The position numbers and the translations under genes were made by a program. Positions 16,344-24,646 of a stretch of 48,151 bases of DNA are shown one piece after another. The stretch is from SIG452 sp045540295. Lineage in GTDB: Bacteria > Bacillota > Clostridia > UMGS1840. The notes beneath the pieces were generated by a model. It did not search any database. It had not been told where the DNA came from and saw nothing but the letters and a program-made list of their open reading frames with translations. How positions within the stretch are numbered: the first letter of the stretch is position 1; the number at the start of each line of letters is the position of its first letter. The stretch is taken from NCBI GenBank assembly GCA_045540295.1, contig JAZQGY010000012.1, forward strand, positions 1-48,151. Direction: 5' to 3'.

Positions 16344-16857
16344 AGCATACGCAGAAGCCTTGTTTGCCATAGCCATGGAAAAAAACAAGGTGGTCGAATT
16401 TGCCGAAAATTTAGAAACAATCAAAAAGGTGCTTTTGGAGAATCCTGAGTATCCGATGTATCTTGCCACACCTGCCCTTCCCTTGTCCGAACGGCTTTTC
16501 GCCATTGAGGAAGCCTTTGGCAATGAAATGCCTGAGGATGTGGTATCCTTTTTAAAGCTACTCTGCGAAAACGGTTATATTACGAAGCTTTCCGAAATGA
16601 TAGAAGAGTTTTTCAAGCTGGAAATGGTGGTTTCTAATACTGTTACCGTTACCGTAACCTCTAAAATTCCTCTGACAGAGGACCAGAAAGATGCTCTTAT
16701 TAAGAAGCTGGAAGCAAAGTACCGCAAGCATATTGTCCCCCTCTATCAGGTGGATGAAACCCTCATAGGCGGATTAAAAATCACCTTAGAGGACCAGATT
16801 ATCGATGCCAGCGTGCAAAAACGCCTGCAACGAATCAAGGAAGTGATTAAACTATGA
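16327..16857 (+). CDS. atpH: ATP synthase subunit delta
   Basis: A protein of 176 residues, the cap of the peripheral stalk that links subunit b to alpha3beta3. The N-terminal helical bundle (KAYAEALFAIA) and the C-terminal VDETLIGGLKI segment are family signatures. I choose ATG 16327, with AGGTG 7 nt upstream, over the GTG at 16318. Its stop overlaps the atpA start by 4 bp. Confidence 0.94.
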   Translation: MKDISKAYAEALFAIAMEKNKVVEFAENLETIKKVLLENPEYPMYLATPALPLSERLFAIEEAFGNEMPEDVVSFLKLLCENGYITKLSEMIEEFFKLEMVVSNTVTVTVTSKIPLTEDQKDALIKKLEAKYRKHIVPLYQVDETLIGGLKITLEDQIIDASVQKRLQRIKEVIKL

Positions 16858-18344
16858 ACAATCCTGCTGGAATCAGCCATATCATAAAAACACAAATTGA
16901 AAACTATAAATCCCGTGTTCAGATGGAAGAAACGGGAAAGGTTATCTTAGTGGGTGACGGAATCGCTCAGGTATACGGTTTAAAGAACTGTATGGCAAAT
17001 GAGCTGTTGGAATTTGAAGGCGGAAGCTTCGGCATGGCACAGAACTTAGAAGAAGAAACTGTGTCCGTGGCAATTTTATCCAACAATAACGACATCCGCG
17101 AAGGTGCCAACGTGTCACGCACCGGAAAGGTGCTATCTGTACCGGTTGGCAACAACCTGTTAGGTCGTGTAGTAAATGCCCTGGGTGAACCCATTGACGG
17201 CAAAGGGCCTATCGAATACGATACCACCCGTCCCATCGAATCGGAAGCACCCGGCATCATTGAACGTGAAAGCGTTAACGTGCCGCTGCAGACCGGTATT
17301 AAAGCGATTGACAGTATGATTCCCATCGGTCGCGGTCAACGTGAGCTGATTATCGGAGACCGTCAGACCGGGAAAACCGAAATCGCCATTGACACGATCA
17401 TCAACCAAAAACATTCCGATGTGATTTGTATTTATGTTGCCATTGGCCAAAAGAGTACCTCTGTGGCAAAATTGGCAAGTGAACTGCAAAGAAACGGTGC
17501 TATGGAATACACCATTATCGTCTCCGCAACAGCGGCAGAAAGCGCACCTTTGCAGTATATTGCTCCCTATAGCGGTTGTGCTATGGCAGAGCATTTCAGA
17601 GAACAAGGCAAAGACGTGTTAATCATTTATGATGATTTAAGTAAACACGCTGTGGCATACCGTGCTCTTTCTCTGTTAATCCGTCGTCCGCCCGGACGTG
17701 AAGCATATCCGGGGGATGTATTTTATCTCCATTCCAGACTGCTGGAAAGAGCTGCTTGTGTGGCAAAAGAATACGGCGGTGGTTCCATCACTGCCCTGCC
17801 GATTATTGAAACTCAGGCAGGCGACGTGTCTGCCTATATTCCCACCAATGTAATTTCCATCACCGACGGTCAGATTTTCTTGGAAACCGAATTGTTTCAT
17901 TCCGGTATTATGCCGGCAATCAACCCCGGTATTTCCGTAAGCCGTGTAGGTGGTTCCGCCCAGCTTAAGGGTATGAAAAAGGTTTCCGGTGAATTGAAGC
18001 TTTTATACTCTCAGTACCGTGAGCTGCAGTCCTTTGCACAGTTCGGAAGTGATTTGGATGCAGATACCAAAGCCCGTCTGGCGCTGGGTGAAAGAATTGT
18101 GGAAGTGTTAAAGCAAGGTAGAAATGCACCCGTCCGGGTAGGCTGTCAGGTTGCTATTGTGTATGCAGTTATCAAAGGCTATCTGGATTCGGTTGCCGTT
18201 TCTGATGTAAAAAAATACGAACAAAAACTGTTTGCCAAACTGGAAAACGAATTTGGTGGCTGGTTAACCCGCATTGAAAACGGCGAATATGACGAACAGT
18301 TGGAAAACGAATTAAAAGACATTCTTGCGAAAGTGCAGGTGTAG
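16854..18344 (+). CDS. atpA: ATP synthase subunit alpha
   Basis: A protein of 496 residues. It has the Walker A GDRQTGKT at 168-175, the arginine-finger region containing SRVGGSAQ near 365, and the alpha signature RRPPGREAYPGDVFYLHSRL. It forms the non-catalytic nucleotide sites of F1 and supplies the arginine finger to beta. The start overlaps the atpH stop (ATGA), and the N-terminus keeps the IKTQIENY helix that contacts delta. Full length. Confidence 0.97.
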   Translation: MNNPAGISHIIKTQIENYKSRVQMEETGKVILVGDGIAQVYGLKNCMANELLEFEGGSFGMAQNLEEETVSVAILSNNNDIREGANVSRTGKVLSVPVGNNLLGRVVNALGEPIDGKGPIEYDTTRPIESEAPGIIERESVNVPLQTGIKAIDSMIPIGRGQRELIIGDRQTGKTEIAIDTIINQKHSDVICIYVAIGQKSTSVAKLASELQRNGAMEYTIIVSATAAESAPLQYIAPYSGCAMAEHFREQGKDVLIIYDDLSKHAVAYRALSLLIRRPPGREAYPGDVFYLHSRLLERAACVAKEYGGGSITALPIIETQAGDVSAYIPTNVISITDGQIFLETELFHSGIMPAINPGISVSRVGGSAQLKGMKKVSGELKLLYSQYRELQSFAQFGSDLDADTKARLALGERIVEVLKQGRNAPVRVGCQVAIVYAVIKGYLDSVAVSDVKKYEQKLFAKLENEFGGWLTRIENGEYDEQLENELKDILAKVQV

Positions 18345-18347
18345 GAA

Positions 18348-19151
18348 ATGGCAGGTAACACAAAAGAGTTAAGAATCCGAATTAAAAGCGTTACCTCCAC
18401 TCTCCAGCTGACCAAAGCAATGGGCTTAGTTGCCTCCTCCAAAATCCGCCGTGCCAATGAAGGGATGCTTCACGCAAGAGAATACACAGCTTCCTTAGAA
18501 AAGGCAATTTCCTCTTTGACAGCATCTTCGGAATGCTTAAAAAGTCCTTTTATGCGAAATGATGGCGGAGAAAAAACCCGTCTTATCGTAATTGCGGGTG
18601 ACAGAGGGTTGGCAGGTGGCTACAACGCCAATGTGTTTAAATTGGCGTCCCAATATCCTGATGCCGAAATCATTCCTTTAGGAAAACGTGCCTGCGAGCG
18701 TTATAATAAAGAGGTAAAATCTTCGGAAAAATACTATTTTGCCGATGCCTATCCTTTGGCAGAAGAACTTTGCCGTGACTTTTCGGAAGGCAAGTTTGAC
18801 CGACTGGGCATTTTATACACCGAATACATTTCCGTAATGGCAAACGAAGCGAAAATCAAATGGATTCTCCCCTTTGAAAAGAGTGAATCCGCTGACGCTT
18901 CTGTTGTATTTGAACCTGACCATCTGACGGTGTTAAATCAGGTTGCAAAGGAATATGTGGCAGGACTTTTAATTTCCGCTTTAAGAGAAAGCTTTGCGTC
19001 GGAAGTTGCAGCACGAAGAATGGCAATGGACAGCGCAGGTAAAAACGCAAAACAGATGATTGAAGATCTGAAACTGGAATATAACCGTGCAAGACAGGGT
19101 GCCATCACCCAGGAAATCACGGAAATTGTTGCCGGAAGCGGCAACTCGTAA
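18348..19151 (+). CDS. atpG: ATP synthase subunit gamma
   Basis: A protein of 267 residues, somewhat shorter than the usual 285 or so. The N-terminal coiled helix with KELRIRIKSV and LTKAMGLVASSKIRRA and the C-terminal helix ending ARQGAITQEITEIVAG form the rotor shaft and carry the family signature. The shortening lies in the Rossmann-like middle part. It begins 3 bp after atpA and ends 13 bp before atpD. Confidence 0.95.
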   Translation: MAGNTKELRIRIKSVTSTLQLTKAMGLVASSKIRRANEGMLHAREYTASLEKAISSLTASSECLKSPFMRNDGGEKTRLIVIAGDRGLAGGYNANVFKLASQYPDAEIIPLGKRACERYNKEVKSSEKYYFADAYPLAEELCRDFSEGKFDRLGILYTEYISVMANEAKIKWILPFEKSESADASVVFEPDHLTVLNQVAKEYVAGLLISALRESFASEVAARRMAMDSAGKNAKQMIEDLKLEYNRARQGAITQEITEIVAGSGNS

Positions 19152-19164
19152 AGAGGTGAGTTTT

Positions 19165-20574
19165 TTGGAAAAGAAAGAAATAAAAAGCATCGGGAAAGTG
19201 CTGCAGGTTATGGGACCTGTAGTAGACATCCGTTTTAAAGAAAATGAGCTGCCCGAAATTTATAATGCACTCAAGATTCCCATGGAAGGAAGAACCCTGA
19301 CAGTTGAAGTTGCTCAACATATCGGCGGTAACACCGCAAGATGTATTGCAATGGCATCAACTGACGGTCTCCAACGTGGAATAGATGCTATTGATACAGG
19401 CGCCCCCATCAGTGTCCCCGTTGGAAAAGAAACTCTGGGTCGAATTTTCAACGTATTAGGGGATGCGGTTGACAATCTGCCCGAAGCAAAAACCGAGGAA
19501 CGTTGGAATATCCACCGTCCCTCCCCTAAATATGAAGACCTGGCAACTTCTGATGAAATGTTTGAAACCGGCATCAAGGTTATCGACCTAATCTGCCCCT
19601 ACTCCAAGGGTGGTAAAATCGGTTTGTTTGGCGGTGCAGGGGTTGGTAAAACCGTTCTGATTATGGAGCTTATTAACAATATTGCCAAGGAACACGGTGG
19701 TATCTCCGTATTCTCAGGGGTTGGAGAGCGTACCCGCGAAGGAAACGATTTATATAACGAAATGAAACAATCCGGCGTTATTTCCAACACGGCTTTAGTA
19801 TACGGACAGATGAACGAACCCCCCGGAGCTCGTATGAGAGTTGCACTGTCGGGGCTTACCATGGCTGAATACTTCCGTGACCAGGAAGGTCAGGATGTGT
19901 TGCTGTTTATCGATAACATTTTCCGTTTCACCCAGGCAGGAAGTGAAGTATCTGCACTCTTAGGACGTATGCCCTCTGCAGTTGGTTACCAGCCTACTCT
20001 GGCGACTGAAATGGGTGCCCTGCAGGAGAGAATCACCTCCACCAAAAAAGGGTCTATTACCTCCATCCAGGCAGTTTATGTGCCTGCAGACGACTTGACT
20101 GACCCGGCTCCCGCAACCACCTTTGCCCATCTGGATGCAACCACTGTTTTGGCAAGAAACATTGCTTCCCAGGGGATTTATCCCGCTGTAGACCCGCTGG
20201 AATCCACCAGCCGTATCTTATCGGCAGAAATTGTGGGTGAAGAACATTACCAAGTGGCAAAAGAAGTACAAAGAATCCTTCAGCGTTACAACGAACTGAT
20301 GGACATTATCGCCATTATGGGGATGGATGAATTATCCGACGAAGACAAACTGCTGGTAGGTCGTGCCAGAAAAATTCAGCGTTTCTTGTCTCAGCCTTTT
20401 GATGTGTCCGAAAAATTCACCGGTATCAAAGGCACTTACGTTCCCGTCAAAGAAACGGTGCGTGGCTTTAAAGAAATCATCGAGGGAAAACACGATGATT
20501 TGCCCGAATCCGCATTCTTATTTGTGGGAACTATTGAAGAAGCCATTGAAAAAGCGAAGAAGGTGCAAAAATAA
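19165..20574 (+). CDS. atpD: ATP synthase subunit beta
   Basis: A protein of 469 residues from TTG 19165, which has AGAGGTGAG upstream. The longer ATG frame would overlap atpG and adds 26 unrelated residues. It has Walker A GGAGVGKT at 156-163, the catalytic glutamate E188 in GERTREGNDLY, the LLFIDNIFRFTQAGSEVS segment, and the DELSDEDK motif that touches gamma. It is the catalytic subunit. Its TAA shares one base with the atpC ATG. Confidence 0.97.
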   Translation: MEKKEIKSIGKVLQVMGPVVDIRFKENELPEIYNALKIPMEGRTLTVEVAQHIGGNTARCIAMASTDGLQRGIDAIDTGAPISVPVGKETLGRIFNVLGDAVDNLPEAKTEERWNIHRPSPKYEDLATSDEMFETGIKVIDLICPYSKGGKIGLFGGAGVGKTVLIMELINNIAKEHGGISVFSGVGERTREGNDLYNEMKQSGVISNTALVYGQMNEPPGARMRVALSGLTMAEYFRDQEGQDVLLFIDNIFRFTQAGSEVSALLGRMPSAVGYQPTLATEMGALQERITSTKKGSITSIQAVYVPADDLTDPAPATTFAHLDATTVLARNIASQGIYPAVDPLESTSRILSAEIVGEEHYQVAKEVQRILQRYNELMDIIAIMGMDELSDEDKLLVGRARKIQRFLSQPFDVSEKFTGIKGTYVPVKETVRGFKEIIEGKHDDLPESAFLFVGTIEEAIEKAKKVQK

Positions 20575-20834
20575 TGAACACTTTTCATTTGATTGTCTCC
20601 TCTCCCGACGGCAATCTGTTTGAGGGCGATGTTGTGAAATTAGACGTTCGCGGTACCGAAGGTGATTTAGCCATTATGGCGGGGCATATTCCTTTTGTCA
20701 CCTCCATTGTGGAAGCGCCTGTGGTGATTCATTTTGAAGATGATAGCAAAAAGAAGGCAACGGCAAAAGGCGGTCTTTTAACCGTTGGCAAAGATACCGT
20801 CACCTTAATTTCCGGCTCCTTCCAATTTGAATAA
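20574..20834 (+). CDS. atpC: ATP synthase subunit epsilon lacking the C-terminal helices
   Basis: Only 86 residues, against about 130-140 usually. The visible part is the complete N-terminal beta-sandwich (FHLIVSSPDGNLFEGDV, GDLAIMAGHIPFVTSI, GGLLTVGKDTVTLI) that couples gamma to the c-ring. The C-terminal helical hairpin, which in many bacteria inhibits ATP hydrolysis, is missing. The stop is followed immediately by the operon terminator, so there is no remnant of a longer frame. A natural truncation is more likely than a sequencing error. Confidence 0.93.
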   Translation: MNTFHLIVSSPDGNLFEGDVVKLDVRGTEGDLAIMAGHIPFVTSIVEAPVVIHFEDDSKKKATAKGGLLTVGKDTVTLISGSFQFE

Positions 20835-20845
20835 TGCACTTTATG

Positions 20846-20883
20846 AAAGAACCTTTCTCCCAAGTGGAAAAAGGTTCTTTTTT
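20846..20883 (+). terminator. Terminator of the atp operon
   Basis: AAAGAACCTTT pairs with AAAGGTTCTTT through a short internal TCC/GGA extension, followed by TTTTTT. Confidence 0.88.
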
Positions 20884-20885
20884 CG

Positions 20886-20914
20886 TTGACAGTTTTTCTA
20901 AAATATGATATAAT
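20886..20914 (+). promoter_or_regulatory. Consensus promoter of the PHP phosphatase gene
   Basis: TTGACA (20886-20891) and TATAAT (20909-20914) with a 17-bp spacer, directly after the atp terminator. Confidence 0.88.
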
Positions 20915-20944
20915 ATGATATATATTTTTAAAGAGGACTTTCGT

Positions 20945-21763
20945 ATGGACTATAATTATCATACCCACACAAAATACTGCCATCATGCAACTGATGAAAT
21001 GGAAGACTATGTGAAAAACGCCATCGAAGGCGGTATGCACTATTTAGGATTTTCCGAGCATTCTCCGTTCCGTTTTCCCGACGGTTATGAAACCACTTAT
21101 CACCGTATTTTTATCAAAGATGTACCGGAATATTTAAAAGAAGCTAACCGTTTAAGAGAAGCATACAAAGACAAAATTGATATCAAAATCGGTTATGAAA
21201 TGGAATATTATCCGTTGTACTTTCCCAAAATGCTAAAAATGGTTCTGGATTTTGGGGCTGAATATCTGATTTTAGGGCAACACTATCTTCAGAATGAATA
21301 TCCCGACGGTTATCCCTCAGGTGTACCCACCGAAGATGAAAATGTTCTCACAGAATATGTGGAATGTGTACTTTCAGGGATTAAAACAGGTGTATTTACC
21401 TATGTGGCACACCCCGATTTTGTGAACTACCGTGGCAAAAATGATGCGCTTTACTATGCAGAAATGAAAAAAATTTGCGAAGCATCTAAAGAGTATAACA
21501 TCCCTTTAGAAATTAACTTCAACGGTGCCAGAAACAATGAAAATTATCCTTCCGACCGTTTCTTTCAGATTGCCGGTGAAGTGGGCTGTCCCATTACCTT
21601 CGGGTCGGATGCTCACAGTTCTCAGGTAGTATTTGATAAACCCAACATTTTATTGGCAAAAGAACTGGTAAAACGATATAATTTAAACGATATCGGAAAA
21701 CCCAACTTAGTATTACTTCAGGAGAAAAAGGAAGAGCTTCTTCAAAAATTCTCCCTTATATAA
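20945..21763 (+). CDS. PHP-family histidinol-phosphatase-like hydrolase (HisJ type)
   Basis: A protein of 272 residues with PHP metal-site motifs in order: HTHT (H6, H8), EH at 38-39, H113 in GQHY, H156 in AHPD, and D222-A-H224 in GSDAHS. The family cleaves phosphate monoesters with a trinuclear metal centre. The closest type is HisJ-like histidinol phosphatase, but no other his genes are nearby, so the substrate is open. ATG 20945 has GAGG upstream. It is probably cotranscribed with the peptidase 22 bp downstream. Confidence 0.85.
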   Translation: MDYNYHTHTKYCHHATDEMEDYVKNAIEGGMHYLGFSEHSPFRFPDGYETTYHRIFIKDVPEYLKEANRLREAYKDKIDIKIGYEMEYYPLYFPKMLKMVLDFGAEYLILGQHYLQNEYPDGYPSGVPTEDENVLTEYVECVLSGIKTGVFTYVAHPDFVNYRGKNDALYYAEMKKICEASKEYNIPLEINFNGARNNENYPSDRFFQIAGEVGCPITFGSDAHSSQVVFDKPNILLAKELVKRYNLNDIGKPNLVLLQEKKEELLQKFSLI

Positions 21764-21785
21764 ATTGAGAAAAAGGAGTTAAAAA

Positions 21786-23192
21786 ATGTATCAGAAACAA
21801 ATTCATGACTATATTTGGTCCCATAAAGACGATATGATTGCGGAATTATCCCGTTTAGTGGCATTTCCGTCAGTACAACAAAATGTAAGTGAAGAATATC
21901 CCTTTGGCAAAGAATGTGCCGAAGTGTTGGATTATGTGAAAGATTTATATGAAAAAAACGGTTTTGCTACCGATATTGACCACCAGGGCGGTTATCTCCT
22001 TTCCTACTTAGGAGACAGTGAAAAAAGCCTGGGACTGTTTGCCCATGCCGACGTGGTAGCAGCAGGTGATGACTGGGTGGCAGGTTCTCCCTTTTCCGCC
22101 TCCGAGAAAGACGGCTTTTTAATCGGTCGCGGTGTATCTGACGATAAATGTGCCGTGGTTTCCGCACTTTATATCATGAAAATGATTCGGGAGCTTCAAT
22201 TACCCATCCACAGCCGAATTGTGTCCTTCACAGGGATCAGCGAAGAAACCGGTATGCAGGATATTGAAAACTATGCAAAAAAACATAAAGCACCTGATTT
22301 TTCCTTGATTTGCGATTCCGAATTCCCCTTATATCGCGGAAATAAAGGGATGTTTCAGGCAACAGCGGTATCCCAAGTACCCTTGGATGATGTAACCGAT
22401 TTTCACGGTGGTGTATCCTTTAATATTATTTTGGGAAAGGCAACCTTAAAGCTAAAGGCAAAAGAAGGGCTCTACGATGCCTTAAAATTAAAGGAAACCG
22501 ATTCGGTGAAGATTTCTACGGATCAGAGTGAAATTACGGTTTACGCGGAAGGTGTATCCACTCACGGTGCTTTCCCCGAAGGTTCCCTCAATGCAGGCTT
22601 TTTAATCACTGACTTTTTATCTGATTGTGAACTGCTGACAGAAAATGACAGAAAACAACTTTCCTTTGTTAAAAATTTACTCGCAACACCCTACGGCGAA
22701 GCGTTGGGTATTGAAGCAACTGATCCCGACTTTGGAAAACTAACCTGTACCAACGGAATTGTAAGAGTGGAAAACGGCTGTCTATCCTTAGTCTTTGATA
22801 TTCGTTTTGGTAAAACCACCGATCCCGATACCCTGCAAAAAGAGTTAACCGAAACATTCAACCAAAAGGATTGGACGGTATCCTTCTCTCATGTGATGTC
22901 TACTCACGTGCTTCCCGAAGATTTACCCACTGTTCAGGCTTGTTTGCAGGTATACAAGGATTACACAGGCAACACCGAAGCCAAAAGTCTGGTCAATGCA
23001 GGCGGAACCTACGGACGGCATTTGCCCTGTGCAGTGGAAATCGGCACCATGGTGAGAAAAGAAATCCCCTTCTCTCTCCCCAAAGGACACGGTAATCTCC
23101 ATCAGCCTGACGAATTATTGTCCATCGAAGGCTTTTTAGAAGCAACGGAAATGGCAATGCTGATGCTCATAGAATGTGACAAACTGATATAA
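21786..23192 (+). CDS. M20-family dipeptidase, PepV-like
   Basis: A protein of 468 residues. Zinc ligands and catalytic residues of the M20 fold are visible: H in FAHADVV, D in SDDK, the Glu pair in SEETGMQD, D in CDSEFP, and a late His in GHGNLHQPDE. PepV enzymes cleave dipeptides and some N-acyl amino acids in the cytoplasm. Length and the large lid domain (about 180-380) fit PepV better than carboxypeptidase G2. A GGAG ribosome site precedes the ATG, and a bidirectional terminator follows. Confidence 0.88.
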   Translation: MYQKQIHDYIWSHKDDMIAELSRLVAFPSVQQNVSEEYPFGKECAEVLDYVKDLYEKNGFATDIDHQGGYLLSYLGDSEKSLGLFAHADVVAAGDDWVAGSPFSASEKDGFLIGRGVSDDKCAVVSALYIMKMIRELQLPIHSRIVSFTGISEETGMQDIENYAKKHKAPDFSLICDSEFPLYRGNKGMFQATAVSQVPLDDVTDFHGGVSFNIILGKATLKLKAKEGLYDALKLKETDSVKISTDQSEITVYAEGVSTHGAFPEGSLNAGFLITDFLSDCELLTENDRKQLSFVKNLLATPYGEALGIEATDPDFGKLTCTNGIVRVENGCLSLVFDIRFGKTTDPDTLQKELTETFNQKDWTVSFSHVMSTHVLPEDLPTVQACLQVYKDYTGNTEAKSLVNAGGTYGRHLPCAVEIGTMVRKEIPFSLPKGHGNLHQPDELLSIEGFLEATEMAMLMLIECDKLI

Positions 23193-23196
23193 AAAA

Positions 23197-23224
23197 AATC
23201 GGCTCAATATGAGCCGATTTTTTC
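23197..23224. terminator. Bidirectional terminator that includes codons of the DUF5662 gene
   Basis: AATCGGCTC pairs with GAGCCGATT around AATAT, with A-run and T-run flanks. The last codons and the TGA of the convergent gene at 23204 lie inside the hairpin. Confidence 0.85.
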
Positions 23225-23770
23225 TTTCTTTTTATTGATTTTTTCTTCTTTTAGTAAGTTTTTTAAATAGGTAAACACAGCATCTTCCCCTTCGTCTTTT
23301 AACATGGTGAGGAGCTTCATAAGTAACGCATCCACCTCGGGATGAATAATAATTTTATCACGGTCTTTTACGTAATATGACAAGGGATGTTCAGGGGTGT
23401 ACTTGTCGCCCTGATAGTTTTTAGAGGCGGCCAAACGGTCACAAAACATTTCTGCTACATATTTTAGAGGCATTTTCATTCCGACAATTCCTTCATGGGG
23501 ATTGGGGCTGTAGTCAATCCAGTATTCGAAATGATGTTTGTTTCTGCCCTTGTGACGAAGCCATGCGGTAGAAACCCCTGTGGCTTTTCGTTCCTCTGCG
23601 TTAGGGCTCTCTGTTCCGATATAGTATTTCACACCAATTCCAAATTCCTTAGGATGATATTTTGACATGTCGTGAGCCAATCCCTGACGATAAAGTCCCA
23701 AACGAAAGCAATGCTTCATGACCAGAATCTTATGCTTGGTGATGGTTTTAAAATGTCCAAAAAACTTCAT
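23204..23770 (-). CDS. DUF5662 family protein
   Basis: A protein of 188 residues. The HDMSKYHPKEF segment, the ERKATG and AWLRHKGRNKHHFEYW stretch, and the overall length match DUF5662 (PF18907), common in Firmicutes and their phages. The His/Asp-rich motifs look like an HD-type metal site (H33-D34), so a hydrolase is plausible, but no activity is known to me. It follows TraX by 18 bp on the same strand. ATG 23770 has AAGGAG upstream. Confidence 0.8.
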   Translation of the reverse strand: MKFFGHFKTITKHKILVMKHCFRLGLYRQGLAHDMSKYHPKEFGIGVKYYIGTESPNAEERKATGVSTAWLRHKGRNKHHFEYWIDYSPNPHEGIVGMKMPLKYVAEMFCDRLAASKNYQGDKYTPEHPLSYYVKDRDKIIIHPEVDALLMKLLTMLKDEGEDAVFTYLKNLLKEEKINKKKEKIGSY

Positions 23771-23788
23771 ACTTTTGCTCCTTCTCGC

Positions 23789-24529
23789 CTAAAAGAATAG
23801 CTTTGCAATCAATGCCAACACTGCAAAATGAACAGGATAGAAAAAATAGAAAAACCATTTTAACGGATACTTTCCCCGTTTGCCCGAATAGAGTAACAGT
23901 ATTGGAAGTGCCAGTATGGAATACATCTGAATTGCGCCATATTCCAGACAAAGCAAATACAATCCGATTCCAAACAAAAGCACATGAATGAAATTCTGGT
24001 CCAATCTTTGCAAGTATGTTTTGCCATTTGCTTCCACACTGCGAAACAGGCAGGCAAAAACGGGCAAAATACATCCCCAAAAGCCGTAATCCACATAGTA
24101 TTTCTGATTGAATATGTAAGTTCCATAGATGGCAAGTCCAAACACTGCAACCAAAAGAATTTTTACGGAAATCCCCTTATCTTTGCTAAACAGCGTTTCT
24201 TTCACATACGCTAACAAATAACAAAGCGAAATGGAAAATGAAAAGGTGATTAAAATACCGAGGTCTGTGCTTTTCTCAACGTAATAAAACACAATCTGAC
24301 AAAGAATACCAAGTAAAAACACGCCCAAAAAATATTTCATTTTATTTTTCGTATAGACACAACCTTCAGCAATTAAAAAGGCAAAAATGGGAAACGAAAG
24401 ACGTCCGATGATGCAAAGTTCTATCACTTGGGGATACAGCATCAACCCCATATGGTCAATAACCATCAGAAGTGCCGCTAAAATTTTCAATTGATTTCCC
24501 GTCAAAAAGTTTCGTTTGGACAAAGTCAT
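23789..24529 (-). CDS. TraX family membrane protein
   Basis: A protein of 246 residues with about eight hydrophobic helices. It opens with LTGNQLKILAALLMVIDHMG and has GRLSFPIFAFLIAEG, the signature of TraX (PF05857). TraX of the F plasmid acetylates pilin; chromosomal homologues in Firmicutes are probable membrane acyltransferases of unknown substrate. ATG 24529, with GGGGGAT 6 nt upstream, is the start; the 37 extra codons in frame upstream have no ribosome site. It forms an operon with the DUF5662 gene. Confidence 0.85.
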   Translation of the reverse strand: MTLSKRNFLTGNQLKILAALLMVIDHMGLMLYPQVIELCIIGRLSFPIFAFLIAEGCVYTKNKMKYFLGVFLLGILCQIVFYYVEKSTDLGILITFSFSISLCYLLAYVKETLFSKDKGISVKILLVAVFGLAIYGTYIFNQKYYVDYGFWGCILPVFACLFRSVEANGKTYLQRLDQNFIHVLLFGIGLYLLCLEYGAIQMYSILALPILLLYSGKRGKYPLKWFFYFFYPVHFAVLALIAKLFF

Positions 24530-24646
24530 TTCAATCCCCCTTTCCGAAATTGGATGATTTCGAAACTGCAATCTGTTAAAGTTTTTTTCATATGACCTTT
24601 CGTACTTTTTTATTGTAACATAAGAAACAAAAAAACACAAGATAAA

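Noticed and set aside
23748..24080. A 110-codon minus-strand frame overlapping the TraX gene
   Set aside because: It is an out-of-frame shadow of the TraX 3' part and the DUF5662 start.
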